Positions 1-6,514 of a stretch of DNA of 6,514 nt are shown one piece after another. How positions within the stretch are numbered: position 1 is the stretch's first letter; the number at the start of each line of letters is the position of its first letter. The notes under the pieces are model-generated. The model was not told the origin of the DNA. It did not search any database and saw nothing but the letters and a program-made list of their open reading frames with translations. The position numbers were made by a program, and so were the translations under genes. Source of the stretch: a bacterium (GTDB lineage: Bacteria > Fidelibacterota > Marinisomatia > Marinisomatales > JAHJCW01); assembly GCA_030621275.1 (NCBI GenBank), contig JAUXHY010000078.1:1-6514 (forward strand). Direction: 5' to 3'.

Positions 1-159
1 ACAAATCTTGATATATTACTAAATCACTCTGAAGGAGTTACCGTATTCATAAATGGAGATGCGATTCAAGATATTAGATCACAACAAACACCGGTTCGAT
101 TAATATTCTCTATTGAACCAAAATCCGTTACTATAAAACACTACTCAAAAGTAGGTTAG
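1..159 (+). CDS. C-terminal end of an unidentified upstream gene (partial)
   Basis: An open frame enters from the left edge and runs 52 codons to a TAG at 157-159; its start lies outside the window. The tail reads as alternating hydrophobic and polar residues (for example GVTVFINGDAI, then VRLIFSIEP, then SVTIKHY), which suggests a beta-rich C-terminal domain. No catalytic motif, membrane segment or signal is visible. The piece GVTVFINGDAI loosely recalls the beta domain at the C-terminus of RodZ-like proteins (DUF4115), but this is only a guess from a short stretch. It is in the same orientation as the dcw genes but separated from mraZ by 143 bases that carry a separate promoter, so it is probably not part of the same operon. 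Coding status is supported by the uninterrupted frame ending just before an AT-rich intergenic region; function is unknown. Confidence 0.6.
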   Translation, partial: TNLDILLNHSEGVTVFINGDAIQDIRSQQTPVRLIFSIEPKSVTIKHYSKVG

Positions 160-161
160 TT

Positions 162-171
162 TTACCCACAA
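162..171 (-). repeat. Inverted distal copy of the 10-bp MraZ-box repeat
   Basis: TTACCCACAA here is the exact reverse complement of TTGTGGGTAA, which occurs twice in tandem at 260-279. It begins three bases after the stop codon of the upstream gene and about 90 bp before the tandem copies. The match is seen directly. A role as a distant operator half-site, or as one arm of a long stem with the operator copy, is inference. Confidence 0.55.
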
Positions 172-207
172 AATAATTTCTAACTCTACTCTCTAATAAA
201 TCAGAGA

Positions 208-223
208 TTATAAATATTTATAA
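208..223. promoter_or_regulatory. 16-bp AT-only palindrome, possible UP element
   Basis: TTATAAATATTTATAA is a perfect 16-bp palindrome ending eight bases before the -35 hexamer at 232. Relative to a start predicted near 267 it occupies about -59 to -44, where the alpha subunit C-terminal domains of RNA polymerase contact AT-rich UP elements. The palindrome is observed; the UP-element role is inferred from position and composition. It could also be chance in AT-rich DNA. It has no GC stem and no strong T-tract, so it is not a convincing intrinsic terminator for the upstream gene. Confidence 0.35.
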
Positions 224-231
224 AATAGTTA

Positions 232-260
232 TTGACAAAAGTGGTTTATCTGACTAATAT
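232..260 (+). promoter_or_regulatory. Predicted promoter of the mraZ-led dcw operon
   Basis: A perfect TTGACA (232-237) is followed after 17 bp by TAATAT (255-260), a four-of-six match to TATAAT; the predicted start is near 266-268. Read the other way, TAATATTG (255-262) matches the Bacteroidota -7 element TAnnTTTG at all but one fixed position, with a TTG upstream, so the site could serve either kind of housekeeping sigma factor. It is the only promoter-like arrangement I see ahead of a run of overlapping genes. The -10 abuts the TGGGT repeats, so a repressor bound there would block polymerase. Confidence 0.6.
238..246 (+). promoter_or_regulatory. Possible degenerate third MraZ box
   Basis: AAAGTGGTT lies in the promoter spacer. 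Its AAAGTGG resembles the AAAGTG-type MraZ box described in mycoplasmas, and its GTGG lies 21 bp (about two helical turns) before the GTGG of the first perfect repeat. The spacing is one base off the strict 10-bp period, so this is a weak call. Confidence 0.25.
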
Positions 261-279
261 TGTGGGTAATTGTGGGTAA
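260..279 (+). promoter_or_regulatory. MraZ operator: two tandem TTGTGGGTAA repeats
   Basis: The decamer TTGTGGGTAA occurs twice head to tail with no gap (260-269 and 270-279). This places TGGGT at 263-267 and 273-277, exactly one 10-bp helical turn apart with 5-nt spacers. MraZ of Escherichia coli binds TGGGN repeats with 5-nt spacers ahead of mraZ, where it represses the dcw operon, so the arrangement matches the family's known target. The first copy shares its first base with the end of the -10 and the repeats cover the predicted transcription start, which fits autorepression. Repeat and spacing are observed; binding by the MraZ encoded here is inferred. Confidence 0.75.
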
Positions 280-302
280 CATTCCCTATTATTACTGGTG
301 AA

Positions 303-773
303 ATGGTGAAACAAACAACGCAAAACTCATTTTTTGGTCAATATTCCTACTCGATTGATACGAAAGGTCGAGTGAATATTCCTGCAAAATTTCGTCAAGT
401 ACTATCAAACGATAATAACAAAACATTTATTATTACACGTGGAGAGGAACGCTGCATTTGGGTCTATCCATTAGTAGTGTGGCAAGAAATTACGGAAAGA
501 TTAGGTAAACTATCAGCGGTTTCACCTAACAATCGCCACTTTATTCGAAAAACTACACGTTATGCATCACTTGTAGAGTATGATAAACAGGGACGTATCA
601 TGCTTACAAAACCCCTTATTGATTATGCTGGACTTAATAAGGATGTACACATTATTGGTGCATTAAATAAGCTAGAGATATGGAATCCGGAAACGCTTGA
701 TGAAGTAGATTCTGACGATACCAATATTGATGCTGTTACACTCCATGAGTTAGCAAAAGAAATAATATTATGA
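303..773 (+). CDS. mraZ: Transcriptional regulator MraZ
   Basis: MraZ is a DNA-binding protein with two SpoVT-AbrB swapped-hairpin domains that forms a ring-shaped oligomer and controls the dcw operon it heads. The product here is 156 residues. Both halves keep the family DxxxR signature: D19-R23 in DTKGR, followed by the VNIPAKFR strand and helix, and D94-R98 in DKQGR. The GQY motif before the first signature matches the GEY-like start of homologues. I chose ATG at 303. An in-frame TTG at 270 would add 11 residues, but it falls inside the operator and about three bases after the predicted transcription start. GGTGA at 297-301 is the only Shine-Dalgarno-like element; it is very close to this ATG and better placed for the GTG codon at 306, so the exact start could shift by one codon. 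The stop overlaps the rsmH start as ATGA. The C-terminus (about 130-156) is acidic and shows no added domain. Confidence 0.93.
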   Translation: MVKQTTQNSFFGQYSYSIDTKGRVNIPAKFRQVLSNDNNKTFIITRGEERCIWVYPLVVWQEITERLGKLSAVSPNNRHFIRKTTRYASLVEYDKQGRIMLTKPLIDYAGLNKDVHIIGALNKLEIWNPETLDEVDSDDTNIDAVTLHELAKEIIL

Positions 774-1666
774 CCTCCGGTGGCACAAACACCATTCTGG
801 AGCATGAGCCGGTAATGGTTTCGGAAGTAATGTCCCATCTCATTACCAATCCAAGCGGAGTTTACATTGATGGAACAATTGGTTTAGGGGGACATTCTAA
901 GAAAATTCTATCATCGCTAAATGAACGCGGTCATCTAATTGGAATAGATCGCGATGACGAAGCATTAGCTATTGCCCAAAAAAACCTAGCTCCTATTGGT
1001 ACAAATTTTTCGTTATATAATCAATCTTATGCCGAAACCGATCTACTCATAAAAGAATACGGTATGCATACTGTAAGTGGTATTTTACTTGATTTAGGTT
1101 TATCATCTGCTCAATTAAACGATCAAAATCGTGGATTCACTTTTAACGGTGATGGTGCATTGGATATGCGATTTAATAAACAATCCGGTAAAACTGCCGA
1201 GCAAATTTTATCATCTGCAACCGAAGCAGAAATCGCAGATTTTATACATCTATATAGCGAAGAACGATACGCAAAGAAAATCGCATATAATATTAAGCGA
1301 GCTGAAAAAATGGCTACTGTGGACGATTTGAGAGAAGCCATAAGATTGTCAACACCACCGAATAAAAGAAACCGCACTTTTGCTCGCGTATTTCAGGCGA
1401 TTAGAATTATAGTTAACGATGAATTAAATCAATTAGCATTTTTTTTAGATAATTTTATCAATTTGTTATGTGTAGGCGGAAGAATTGTAATTATTAGTTA
1501 TCATTCTCTTGAGGATCGTCTAGTAAAACTTGCATTCAAAAAATTAAAAGTAGAAAACCATTTTTTAATATTGACAAAGAGACCTCTGATAGCCTCAGAT
1601 GATGAAGTTACCGAAAATAGTCGCTCCAGGAGCGCAAAGCTTCGCGCAGGAGAACGAACAAACTAA
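770..1666 (+). CDS. rsmH: 16S rRNA (cytosine(1402)-N(4))-methyltransferase RsmH
   Basis: RsmH (MraW) is a cytoplasmic SAM-dependent enzyme that methylates N4 of C1402 in the decoding centre of 16S rRNA. The 298-residue length is typical. Visible motifs in order are the N-terminal HEPVMVSEV (12-20), SAM motif I DGTIGLGGH (34-42), the acidic GIDRD (58-62), the LLDLGLSSAQLN segment (106-117), RGFTF (121-125), the NRTFARVFQAIRI block, SYHSLEDR (243-250) and the C-terminal SRSRSAKLRAGER tail that marks the family. The start ATG at 770 overlaps the mraZ stop. No clear Shine-Dalgarno sequence precedes it, so reinitiation after mraZ is the likely means of translation. The next in-frame ATG (codon 16) would remove the conserved HEPV segment and is rejected. 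The reading frame is intact. Confidence 0.97.
   Translation: MTSGGTNTILEHEPVMVSEVMSHLITNPSGVYIDGTIGLGGHSKKILSSLNERGHLIGIDRDDEALAIAQKNLAPIGTNFSLYNQSYAETDLLIKEYGMHTVSGILLDLGLSSAQLNDQNRGFTFNGDGALDMRFNKQSGKTAEQILSSATEAEIADFIHLYSEERYAKKIAYNIKRAEKMATVDDLREAIRLSTPPNKRNRTFARVFQAIRIIVNDELNQLAFFLDNFINLLCVGGRIVIISYHSLEDRLVKLAFKKLKVENHFLILTKRPLIASDDEVTENSRSRSAKLRAGERTN
1648..1653 (+). promoter_or_regulatory. Ribosome binding site of ftsL
   Basis: AGGAGA lies within the last codons of rsmH, 12 bases before the ftsL ATG at 1666. The match to the Shine-Dalgarno core is good and the spacing is rather long. It overlaps the codons for the conserved RAGER tail of RsmH, so it may be partly a by-product of coding. 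It supports the ATG at 1666 as the ftsL start. Confidence 0.5.
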
Positions 1667-1998
1667 TGGTAAAACAAAAGGCAAAATTCAATCCTCGGAA
1701 ACAAAGACAACTTCTACGCTCGATAATACCTTTTACTATAGTTATTGCTGCGATCTCAGGCTTAATTGCATATTTATGGATTTCTTCGGAAGTAGATGAA
1801 ACATTAAATGAGCTTGAAATTCAACAAGCTGCAGTTGTTGAGCTTAATAACGACATCAACAATCTAAAGGATGATATTGAATATTTGCAACGCGTTGATG
1901 TACTAACTGCTCGCGCAATGAATGAATTGGGAATGGTTTTTACCGCACCGGAAACAATTGCAATTTATGTGGATGGATTAACTCTAGTTGAGGAATAA
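1666..1998 (+). CDS. ftsL: Cell division protein FtsL-like
   Basis: This is a 110-residue bitopic membrane protein between rsmH and ftsI, the usual place for ftsL. It has a basic cytoplasmic N-terminus (about residues 1-18, many K and R), one transmembrane segment (about 19-40, IIPFTIVIAAISGLIAYLW) and a periplasmic coiled-coil-prone stretch (about 43-80, with L47, L50, L60, I64, L67, I71 and L74). It ends with the FtsL-like AMNELGMVFTAPETI (84-98). FtsL pairs with FtsB and recruits and activates the FtsW-FtsI septal synthase. FtsL is poorly conserved in sequence, so the call rests on size, topology, the ELGM ending and synteny. Its start overlaps the rsmH stop as TAATG and its stop overlaps the ftsI start the same way, implying coupled synthesis with FtsI. 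No FtsB candidate lies in the window. Confidence 0.88.
   Translation: MVKQKAKFNPRKQRQLLRSIIPFTIVIAAISGLIAYLWISSEVDETLNELEIQQAAVVELNNDINNLKDDIEYLQRVDVLTARAMNELGMVFTAPETIAIYVDGLTLVEE
1990..1994 (+). promoter_or_regulatory. Ribosome binding site of ftsI
   Basis: GAGGA at the end of ftsL lies three bases before the ftsI ATG at 1998, closer than the usual spacing. With the TAATG overlap, reinitiation by ribosomes finishing ftsL is probably important. Confidence 0.45.
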
Positions 1999-4004
1999 TG
2001 ACTAGAATTTATCAACAATATCAGCGTCGTATTTCACTTTTATCATTACTTGTAATTTTGGCATGGGGTGGTCTAGGTTTTCGACTATTTAGTATTCAAG
2101 TAACAAATGGTGAAAAATATTACAAACAAGGTCAAACAAAAGAAATTTTATCTGCATTAAGAGGTAACATTTTCGATGTAAATGGTACACCGTTAACGCG
2201 GAATATCATTCATTATACTATTGCAGTTGACCCTTCAAAGGTTCAAAACAAACAAAACGTTGCGAAAAAACTCTCAAAAATTACTGGCAAGCCAACTAAT
2301 TATTATATTAAAAAACTCGAAAGTAGGAATAATTTTGCTTATCTCGAACGAAATCTCCAGAAAAAATATGCACAACCAATAATAGATAAAAATATTGATG
2401 GAATTATAATTAACCGACTTGCTCATCGTTCATATCCTCAAGATAATATTGGCGGACAATTAATTGGTTTTACAAATGTTGATGATACCGGTTTGGCAGG
2501 CATAGAATATGTTTATGATAAACAGCTCTCCGGCATTGATGGTTGGATAATAAAACAGCGTAGTGGTTTGGGAAATATAAATTTAAATAATAACTATCCT
2601 AAACAAAACCCTATTGACGGAGCTGATATTCTTCTTACACTAAATATTGAATATCAATCTGTTTTACAAGAAGAATTACTTAAACAGCTAAATCAAACCG
2701 ATGCAATAAGTGCATCCGGTGTGATAATTGATCCACAAACAGGTGCTATACTTGCAATGGCTTCTGTGCCAGATTTTAATCCCAATCAACCTAATAAATG
2801 CGCAACAGAAAATCAAAAAAATCGTGCTTTTACAGATCAATTTGAACCTGGATCAACATTTAAAATTGTAGCCGCAACAGCGGCAATTGATCAGAATTTA
2901 GTAAGAATAGAAGATGAGTTTGATTGTGAGAATGGAACATTTCAATATAAATCGGTGACTATTAATGATTACAAACCGCACGAGGTACTGACTTTTGGGG
3001 AGATTATTAAACGATCAAGCAATATTGGGATAATAAAAGTTGCATCACAAATCGGAGATAAATCTCTATACAATTATGCACAAGATTATGGATTCGGGAC
3101 ACCCACAAATGTTGGATTAAATGCTGAATCAAGTGGAACACTTCGCAAATTAAGTGAATGGAGTCCAATTTCATTAGCTGAAATTTCAATGGGACATGAA
3201 ATTGGAATAACTGCATTACAATTAGCGATGGCATATGGTGCAGTAGCAAACGGTGGAATATTACTAAAACCATATATAATAAATGATATCAATACAATAG
3301 ATGGTGTATCAATATATTCTGAAGAACCTAAAGTCATTCGAAAAATTGCTAACAACAATGTAATGACACAATTATCACGATTATTAGTGAATGCAGTTGA
3401 AACTGGTACAGGAATCGAAGCGAATATATCCGGCTGGCAAGTTGCCGGTAAAACAGGGACAGCGCAAAAATTTGTTGATGGAGTATATTCCCATACTAAA
3501 TTTATTTCTAATTTTGTTGGATACTTACCTGCAAGCAATCCGCAATTATTGTGTGTCATTACTCTTGATGAACCCAAATTAGGATATCATTGGGGTGGAA
3601 CTGGAGCAGCTCCTGTATTTAAACGGGTTATGGAACGTATTATTAATCTTGATGATTCTATTCAAATGCCAATTATAATCATTAAGGACTCATCGAATCG
3701 AGCACCAATTTTAGTTGAAAAAAAAATTCACAAATCAAATATAACACATAAAAAAGAACCTATTCTGCTTTCATCGTTTGCTGTTGAGTCTGAGTCTACT
3801 CCAAAATCTAAAAACCTACAAAAGAATAAAACAAAAACAGTAATCCCAAACGTGAAAGGTATGAGTTTAAAAAAGGCAATCAATACTCTTCAAAATTCAG
3901 GATTGGAGATGAAATTTGCCGGTTCTGGAACTGTTGTGTGGCAGTCACCTAAACCCGGGACAGTATCTATTACAGGAACAATTTGTTCAATTGGATTAGA
4001 ATAA
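1998..4004 (+). CDS. ftsI: Septal peptidoglycan transpeptidase FtsI (class B PBP) with PASTA domain
   Basis: FtsI (PBP3) is the membrane-anchored D,D-transpeptidase that cross-links septal peptidoglycan with FtsW and the FtsQLB complex; it is a beta-lactam target. The 668-residue product has a short cytoplasmic N-terminus, one transmembrane helix (about 12-31) and the class B dimerisation-domain signature [12 protein letters not shown] (55-66). The transpeptidase domain carries all three catalytic motifs: STFK with nucleophile S286 and K289, SSN (340-342) and KTGTAQ (485-490). A lysine- and serine-rich linker (about 555-612) leads to one PASTA domain (about 613-668, beginning near [10 protein letters not shown]) that ends the protein. 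PASTA tails on FtsI occur in Bacteroidota and relatives, in Gram-positive bacteria and in some other lineages. Position after ftsL and before murE favours FtsI over sporulation SpoVD. The start overlaps the ftsL stop and murE begins one base after the stop codon. The frame is intact. Confidence 0.96.
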   Translation: MTRIYQQYQRRISLLSLLVILAWGGLGFRLFSIQVTNGEKYYKQGQTKEILSALRGNIFDVNGTPLTRNIIHYTIAVDPSKVQNKQNVAKKLSKITGKPTNYYIKKLESRNNFAYLERNLQKKYAQPIIDKNIDGIIINRLAHRSYPQDNIGGQLIGFTNVDDTGLAGIEYVYDKQLSGIDGWIIKQRSGLGNINLNNNYPKQNPIDGADILLTLNIEYQSVLQEELLKQLNQTDAISASGVIIDPQTGAILAMASVPDFNPNQPNKCATENQKNRAFTDQFEPGSTFKIVAATAAIDQNLVRIEDEFDCENGTFQYKSVTINDYKPHEVLTFGEIIKRSSNIGIIKVASQIGDKSLYNYAQDYGFGTPTNVGLNAESSGTLRKLSEWSPISLAEISMGHEIGITALQLAMAYGAVANGGILLKPYIINDINTIDGVSIYSEEPKVIRKIANNNVMTQLSRLLVNAVETGTGIEANISGWQVAGKTGTAQKFVDGVYSHTKFISNFVGYLPASNPQLLCVITLDEPKLGYHWGGTGAAPVFKRVMERIINLDDSIQMPIIIIKDSSNRAPILVEKKIHKSNITHKKEPILLSSFAVESESTPKSKNLQKNKTKTVIPNVKGMSLKKAINTLQNSGLEMKFAGSGTVVWQSPKPGTVSITGTICSIGLE

Positions 4005-4005
4005 A

Positions 4006-5451
4006 ATGTTGCTAAATAAAATAATTAAGCAGGTTATTTCTAATGACGAACATATTCCAAATATTGAGGTCAATGGATTATCTTTAGATTCGAGAACGAT
4101 TGAAAAAGGTAATCTATTTGTAGCAATTCCCGGAACTGATCTTGATGGCCATGATTATATTCAACAAGCTGTTAAAAATGGTGCCGCCGCTGTTATTACT
4201 AACGGAAGAGATATTGGTCCACTTCCCATTCCACAAATCAAAGTAGCAAATCCACGCAGAGCTGCTTCGATAATTGCGGCAGATTATTATGGACATCCTA
4301 CTCGTGAGTTAACTATTATCGGAATAACAGGTACCAACGGAAAAACTACTACTGCATCATTAATTTATTCAATTTTTTCAACAGCTAGTATTAAAATTGC
4401 CCAAATGGGTACATTTGGTTTAGTTGCCGAAGGATTCGTAACTAAAAGAAATTTAACTACCGCTGATCCAATCAACTTACATAGACAATTTTCCGAATTG
4501 TTAAAAAACAATTTCAGTCACGTTGTGATGGAAGTATCATCACACGCGCTGGATCAATACCGAGTGGCCGATATCTATTTTGATTATGGAGTTTTCACAA
4601 ATCTAACTCAGGAACATTTGGATTATCATAAAACTATTGAAAATTATTTTCATGCTAAATCAAAATTATTCAAGATGTTACCTCTTGCAAGTACAGCAAT
4701 ATTGAACATCGATGATCATTATGGTAAAATACTTGAAGATGAGTGCAACGTACCTGTTATCGCGATATCTCAAAAACAACAAAGAGACGTTTATTTTAAA
4801 TCACATCATATTTCTTTGAATGGAATAGAAGGCATCATTCAAGTTGCTAATCAACAATACAACGTTAAATCATCGTTGATAGGAAAATTTAATTTAGATA
4901 ATATTTTAGCAGCTGTTGCAGTTGCCCATTCTGCAAATATCGCAAAAAGCGACATTGTCAACGGCATTGCAGCTTGTAAAAATGTTCCAGGGAGAATGGA
5001 ATCTTTTATTACACATAGAGGTGGATTAGTAATAATTGATTATGCTCATACTCCTGATGCTTACGAAAAAGTATTAAGCACTATTCGCGAACTCTCCTCC
5101 GAAAATTCAAAGATTACATTAATTTTTGGTGCGGGTGGTAACCGTGACGAAACAAAACGGCCGGTGATGGGTTCTATTGCTGAGGAATATGCTGACAAAT
5201 GCTTTATTACACCCGACAATCCCAGACATGAAAATATTGATGATATTAATAAACAAATTATTAGCGGTTTCAAAAACAACAATTATGAAGTTTTTGAAGA
5301 ACGTGGAGATGCTGTCTATAAAGGCTTAGAAACATTACAAAATAATGATGTTTTGGTGATATTAGGCAAAGGTCGTGAAGAATACCAGATTGTGAATGAT
5401 GAAAAACTATATTATTCAGACATAGAAATCATAGAGGAATTTACAAAATGA
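4006..5451 (+). CDS. murE: UDP-MurNAc-L-Ala-D-Glu:meso-diaminopimelate ligase MurE
   Basis: MurE is a cytoplasmic ATP-dependent ligase that adds the third stem-peptide residue to UDP-MurNAc-L-Ala-D-Glu. The length, 481 residues, is normal. The N-terminal UDP-binding domain has LDSR (27-30) and [16 protein letters not shown]. The central domain has the P-loop TGTNGKTT (108-115), TTADP (151-155), EVSSHALDQ (176-184), [10 protein letters not shown] and the expected carbamylated lysine K218 in HAKSKLF. The C-terminal domain has [28 protein letters not shown] and DNPR (404-407). DNPR is the marker of meso-diaminopimelate specificity, in contrast to the DNPA type of lysine-adding enzymes. The later motif reads GKGREEYQ where most family members have GKGHExYQ. 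The ATG follows the ftsI stop by one base with only a weak purine stretch upstream, and the stop overlaps murF. The frame is intact. Confidence 0.97.
   Translation: MLLNKIIKQVISNDEHIPNIEVNGLSLDSRTIEKGNLFVAIPGTDLDGHDYIQQAVKNGAAAVITNGRDIGPLPIPQIKVANPRRAASIIAADYYGHPTRELTIIGITGTNGKTTTASLIYSIFSTASIKIAQMGTFGLVAEGFVTKRNLTTADPINLHRQFSELLKNNFSHVVMEVSSHALDQYRVADIYFDYGVFTNLTQEHLDYHKTIENYFHAKSKLFKMLPLASTAILNIDDHYGKILEDECNVPVIAISQKQQRDVYFKSHHISLNGIEGIIQVANQQYNVKSSLIGKFNLDNILAAVAVAHSANIAKSDIVNGIAACKNVPGRMESFITHRGGLVIIDYAHTPDAYEKVLSTIRELSSENSKITLIFGAGGNRDETKRPVMGSIAEEYADKCFITPDNPRHENIDDINKQIISGFKNNNYEVFEERGDAVYKGLETLQNNDVLVILGKGREEYQIVNDEKLYYSDIEIIEEFTK
5433..5438 (+). promoter_or_regulatory. Ribosome binding site of murF
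   Basis: AGAGGA lies nine bases before the ATG at 5448, within the last codons of murE. Match and spacing are both good, making it the best Shine-Dalgarno element in the window. It fixes the murF start at the ATGA overlap. Confidence 0.6.
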
Positions 5452-6514
5452 GAATTACTCTGCCTCATCCAAAACGATTCTCTAGAGTATTTAAGGCGGT
5501 TACAAATTCATCATTTGCAAATACTATAGCCGGCATTAGCACAGACAGTAGAGAGTGTATTGACGACGATTTATATATTGCGATTAAAGGTGAAAATGTA
5601 GATGGCCATGAATTTATCGAAGATGCGCAAAGCAATGGAGCAACTGCTGCCTTAGTCAATGAATCCAATAAAAATATTAACGCTATTCAACAAATTGTTG
5701 TAGAAGATCCCGTAAAAACTATTAGTCTGGTTGCTAATGCCTGGCGGAAAAAATTTAATATACCTGTTATCGGAATAACAGGTTCAAATGGAAAAACTAC
5801 AACCAAAGATTTAATGAAACATTTTCTTGAGTCAAAATATAGTGTTCATTGTACTAAAGGTAATTTTAATACTTCTGTTGGTGTACCATTAACTCTGCTG
5901 CAATTGCAAGGAAAACATAACTTCAGTATCATTGAAATGGGTGCAAATCAACCCGATGACATAAAAACACTTTGCCAAATCGTTGAACCTACGGATGGTC
6001 TGATTACAAACGTTGCACCGGCTCATCTGGAAGGTTTTGGATCCATTGAAATGGTTGCACAGGAAAAATCTGAATTATTTACTTATTTAACAAATGGTAC
6101 AGCTTATATAAATATTTCTGATGAATGGACCAGTGCTTTTACTATACAGGCCGAATCAAAAACTTATGGTTTTTCCGCTGGATGTGATTTTAGTGCAGAT
6201 TATCGTCGAGAATCAGATGGTAATATTATATTAATAGTAAATACGAATGAAATTAATACAAATTCACAAAACATCGTTTTTGCGAAAAATATACTAGCCG
6301 CATCTGCTGTGGCAAATTCAGTTGGTATTGACTGGAATACGATTCAGGATAGAGTTTTATCATTTACACCAACTTATGGCCGAAGTGTTATTTCCAAGTA
6401 TGATAAAATAACTGTAATCGATGATACTTATAACGCAAATTACAATTCCACGTTAGCTGCAATTGAACACTTAGCTCTATATCCAACTAAAGGACGACGA
6501 ATATTTATTTTTGG
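5448..6514 (+). CDS. murF: UDP-MurNAc-tripeptide:D-Ala-D-Ala ligase MurF (3' end outside window)
   Basis: MurF adds D-alanyl-D-alanine to the UDP-MurNAc-tripeptide made by MurE, completing the pentapeptide precursor in the cytoplasm. The frame is open from the ATG, which overlaps the murE stop as ATGA, to the right edge: 355 codons with no stop, so roughly the last 100 residues are missing. Visible motifs are the N-terminal STDSR and the DGHEFIEDA segment (a fold shared with MurE), the P-loop [10 protein letters not shown] (111-120), [34 protein letters not shown] (192-199) and the expected carbamylated lysine K207 in AQEKSELF. These are followed by AKNILAA (279-285), YGR (310-312), and [11 protein letters not shown] (325-335) opening the C-terminal domain. 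Two spots depart from the usual pattern. The HN pair normally just before the NxLAA segment is replaced by VF (277-278), and the residue after YNAN, often Pro, is Tyr332. All catalytic motifs in view are kept, so I take it as functional. Confidence 0.95.
   Translation, partial: MRITLPHPKRFSRVFKAVTNSSFANTIAGISTDSRECIDDDLYIAIKGENVDGHEFIEDAQSNGATAALVNESNKNINAIQQIVVEDPVKTISLVANAWRKKFNIPVIGITGSNGKTTTKDLMKHFLESKYSVHCTKGNFNTSVGVPLTLLQLQGKHNFSIIEMGANQPDDIKTLCQIVEPTDGLITNVAPAHLEGFGSIEMVAQEKSELFTYLTNGTAYINISDEWTSAFTIQAESKTYGFSAGCDFSADYRRESDGNIILIVNTNEINTNSQNIVFAKNILAASAVANSVGIDWNTIQDRVLSFTPTYGRSVISKYDKITVIDDTYNANYNSTLAAIEHLALYPTKGRRIFIF

Noticed and set aside
190..207. Weak hairpin TCTCT...AGAGA as a terminator for the upstream gene
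   Set aside because: Only a 5-bp stem with an 8-nt or longer loop and no T-tract after it; not a credible intrinsic terminator.
1622..1647. GC-richer inverted repeats (CGCTCCAGGAGCG and the near-palindrome around AAGCTT) at the end of rsmH
   Set aside because: They encode the conserved SRSRSAKLRAGER tail of RsmH, no T-tract follows and ftsL starts directly after, so a terminator or attenuator is unlikely.
1599..1799. 66-codon + strand frame across the rsmH/ftsL junction
   Set aside because: It is out of frame with both genes, which carry family motifs through this stretch.
3007..3273. 88-codon - strand frame inside ftsI
   Set aside because: Low-complexity His/Leu/Ile-rich translation typical of an antisense shadow; overlaps the conserved SSN region of FtsI.
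3086..3577. 163-codon open frame on the - strand inside ftsI
   Set aside because: It lies wholly within the conserved transpeptidase region, has no recognisable domain or ribosome site, and is explained as an antisense shadow of the real gene.
5465..5668. 67-codon - strand frame inside the start of murF
   Set aside because: Antisense to the conserved UDP-binding domain of MurF; no independent support.
4006..6514. murE and murF as a recent tandem duplication
   Set aside because: Their N-terminal and P-loop segments look alike, but this is the ancient kinship of Mur ligases; specificity motifs differ and both are standard dcw genes.

Overview
The window holds the front end of a division and cell wall (dcw) operon: mraZ, rsmH (mraW), ftsL, ftsI (a class B penicillin-binding protein with one C-terminal PASTA domain), murE and the first about 355 codons of murF. 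All genes are on the + strand. The base composition is AT-rich (about one third GC by eye). The MurE DNPR motif predicts meso-diaminopimelate peptidoglycan. The canonical dcw order, a short FtsL next to a PASTA-tailed FtsI, and modest Shine-Dalgarno use are compatible with a member of the Fibrobacterota-Chlorobiota-Bacteroidota group or a relative. This taxonomic guess rests on general appearance, not on a search, and is weak.

Layout: bases 1-159 are the last 52 codons of an unidentified upstream gene. Bases 160-302 are the only real intergenic stretch and hold the control region. It has a 16-bp AT palindrome placed like an UP element, a TTGACA -35 and a TAATAT -10 17 bp apart, and two tandem perfect 10-bp repeats (TTGTGGGTAA) at and just after the -10. 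A third copy of the same 10-mer lies inverted about 90 bp upstream. The tandem copies carry TGGGT with a 10-bp period, the form expected of an MraZ operator, so the operon is probably autoregulated by its first product.

From 303 to the end the genes are packed with no usable gaps: mraZ/rsmH overlap as ATGA, rsmH/ftsL and ftsL/ftsI as TAATG, ftsI/murE are separated by one base, and murE/murF overlap as ATGA. This points to one transcript with translational coupling. Functionally, MraZ sets the operon level and RsmH methylates 16S rRNA. FtsL and FtsI are the septal scaffold partner and the transpeptidase, while MurE and MurF add the third residue and the D-Ala-D-Ala dipeptide to the UDP-MurNAc precursor that FtsI later cross-links.

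I found no mobile element, CRISPR array, RNA gene or clearly new system. The most interesting points are the control region and a few departures from family motifs in MurF and MurE.
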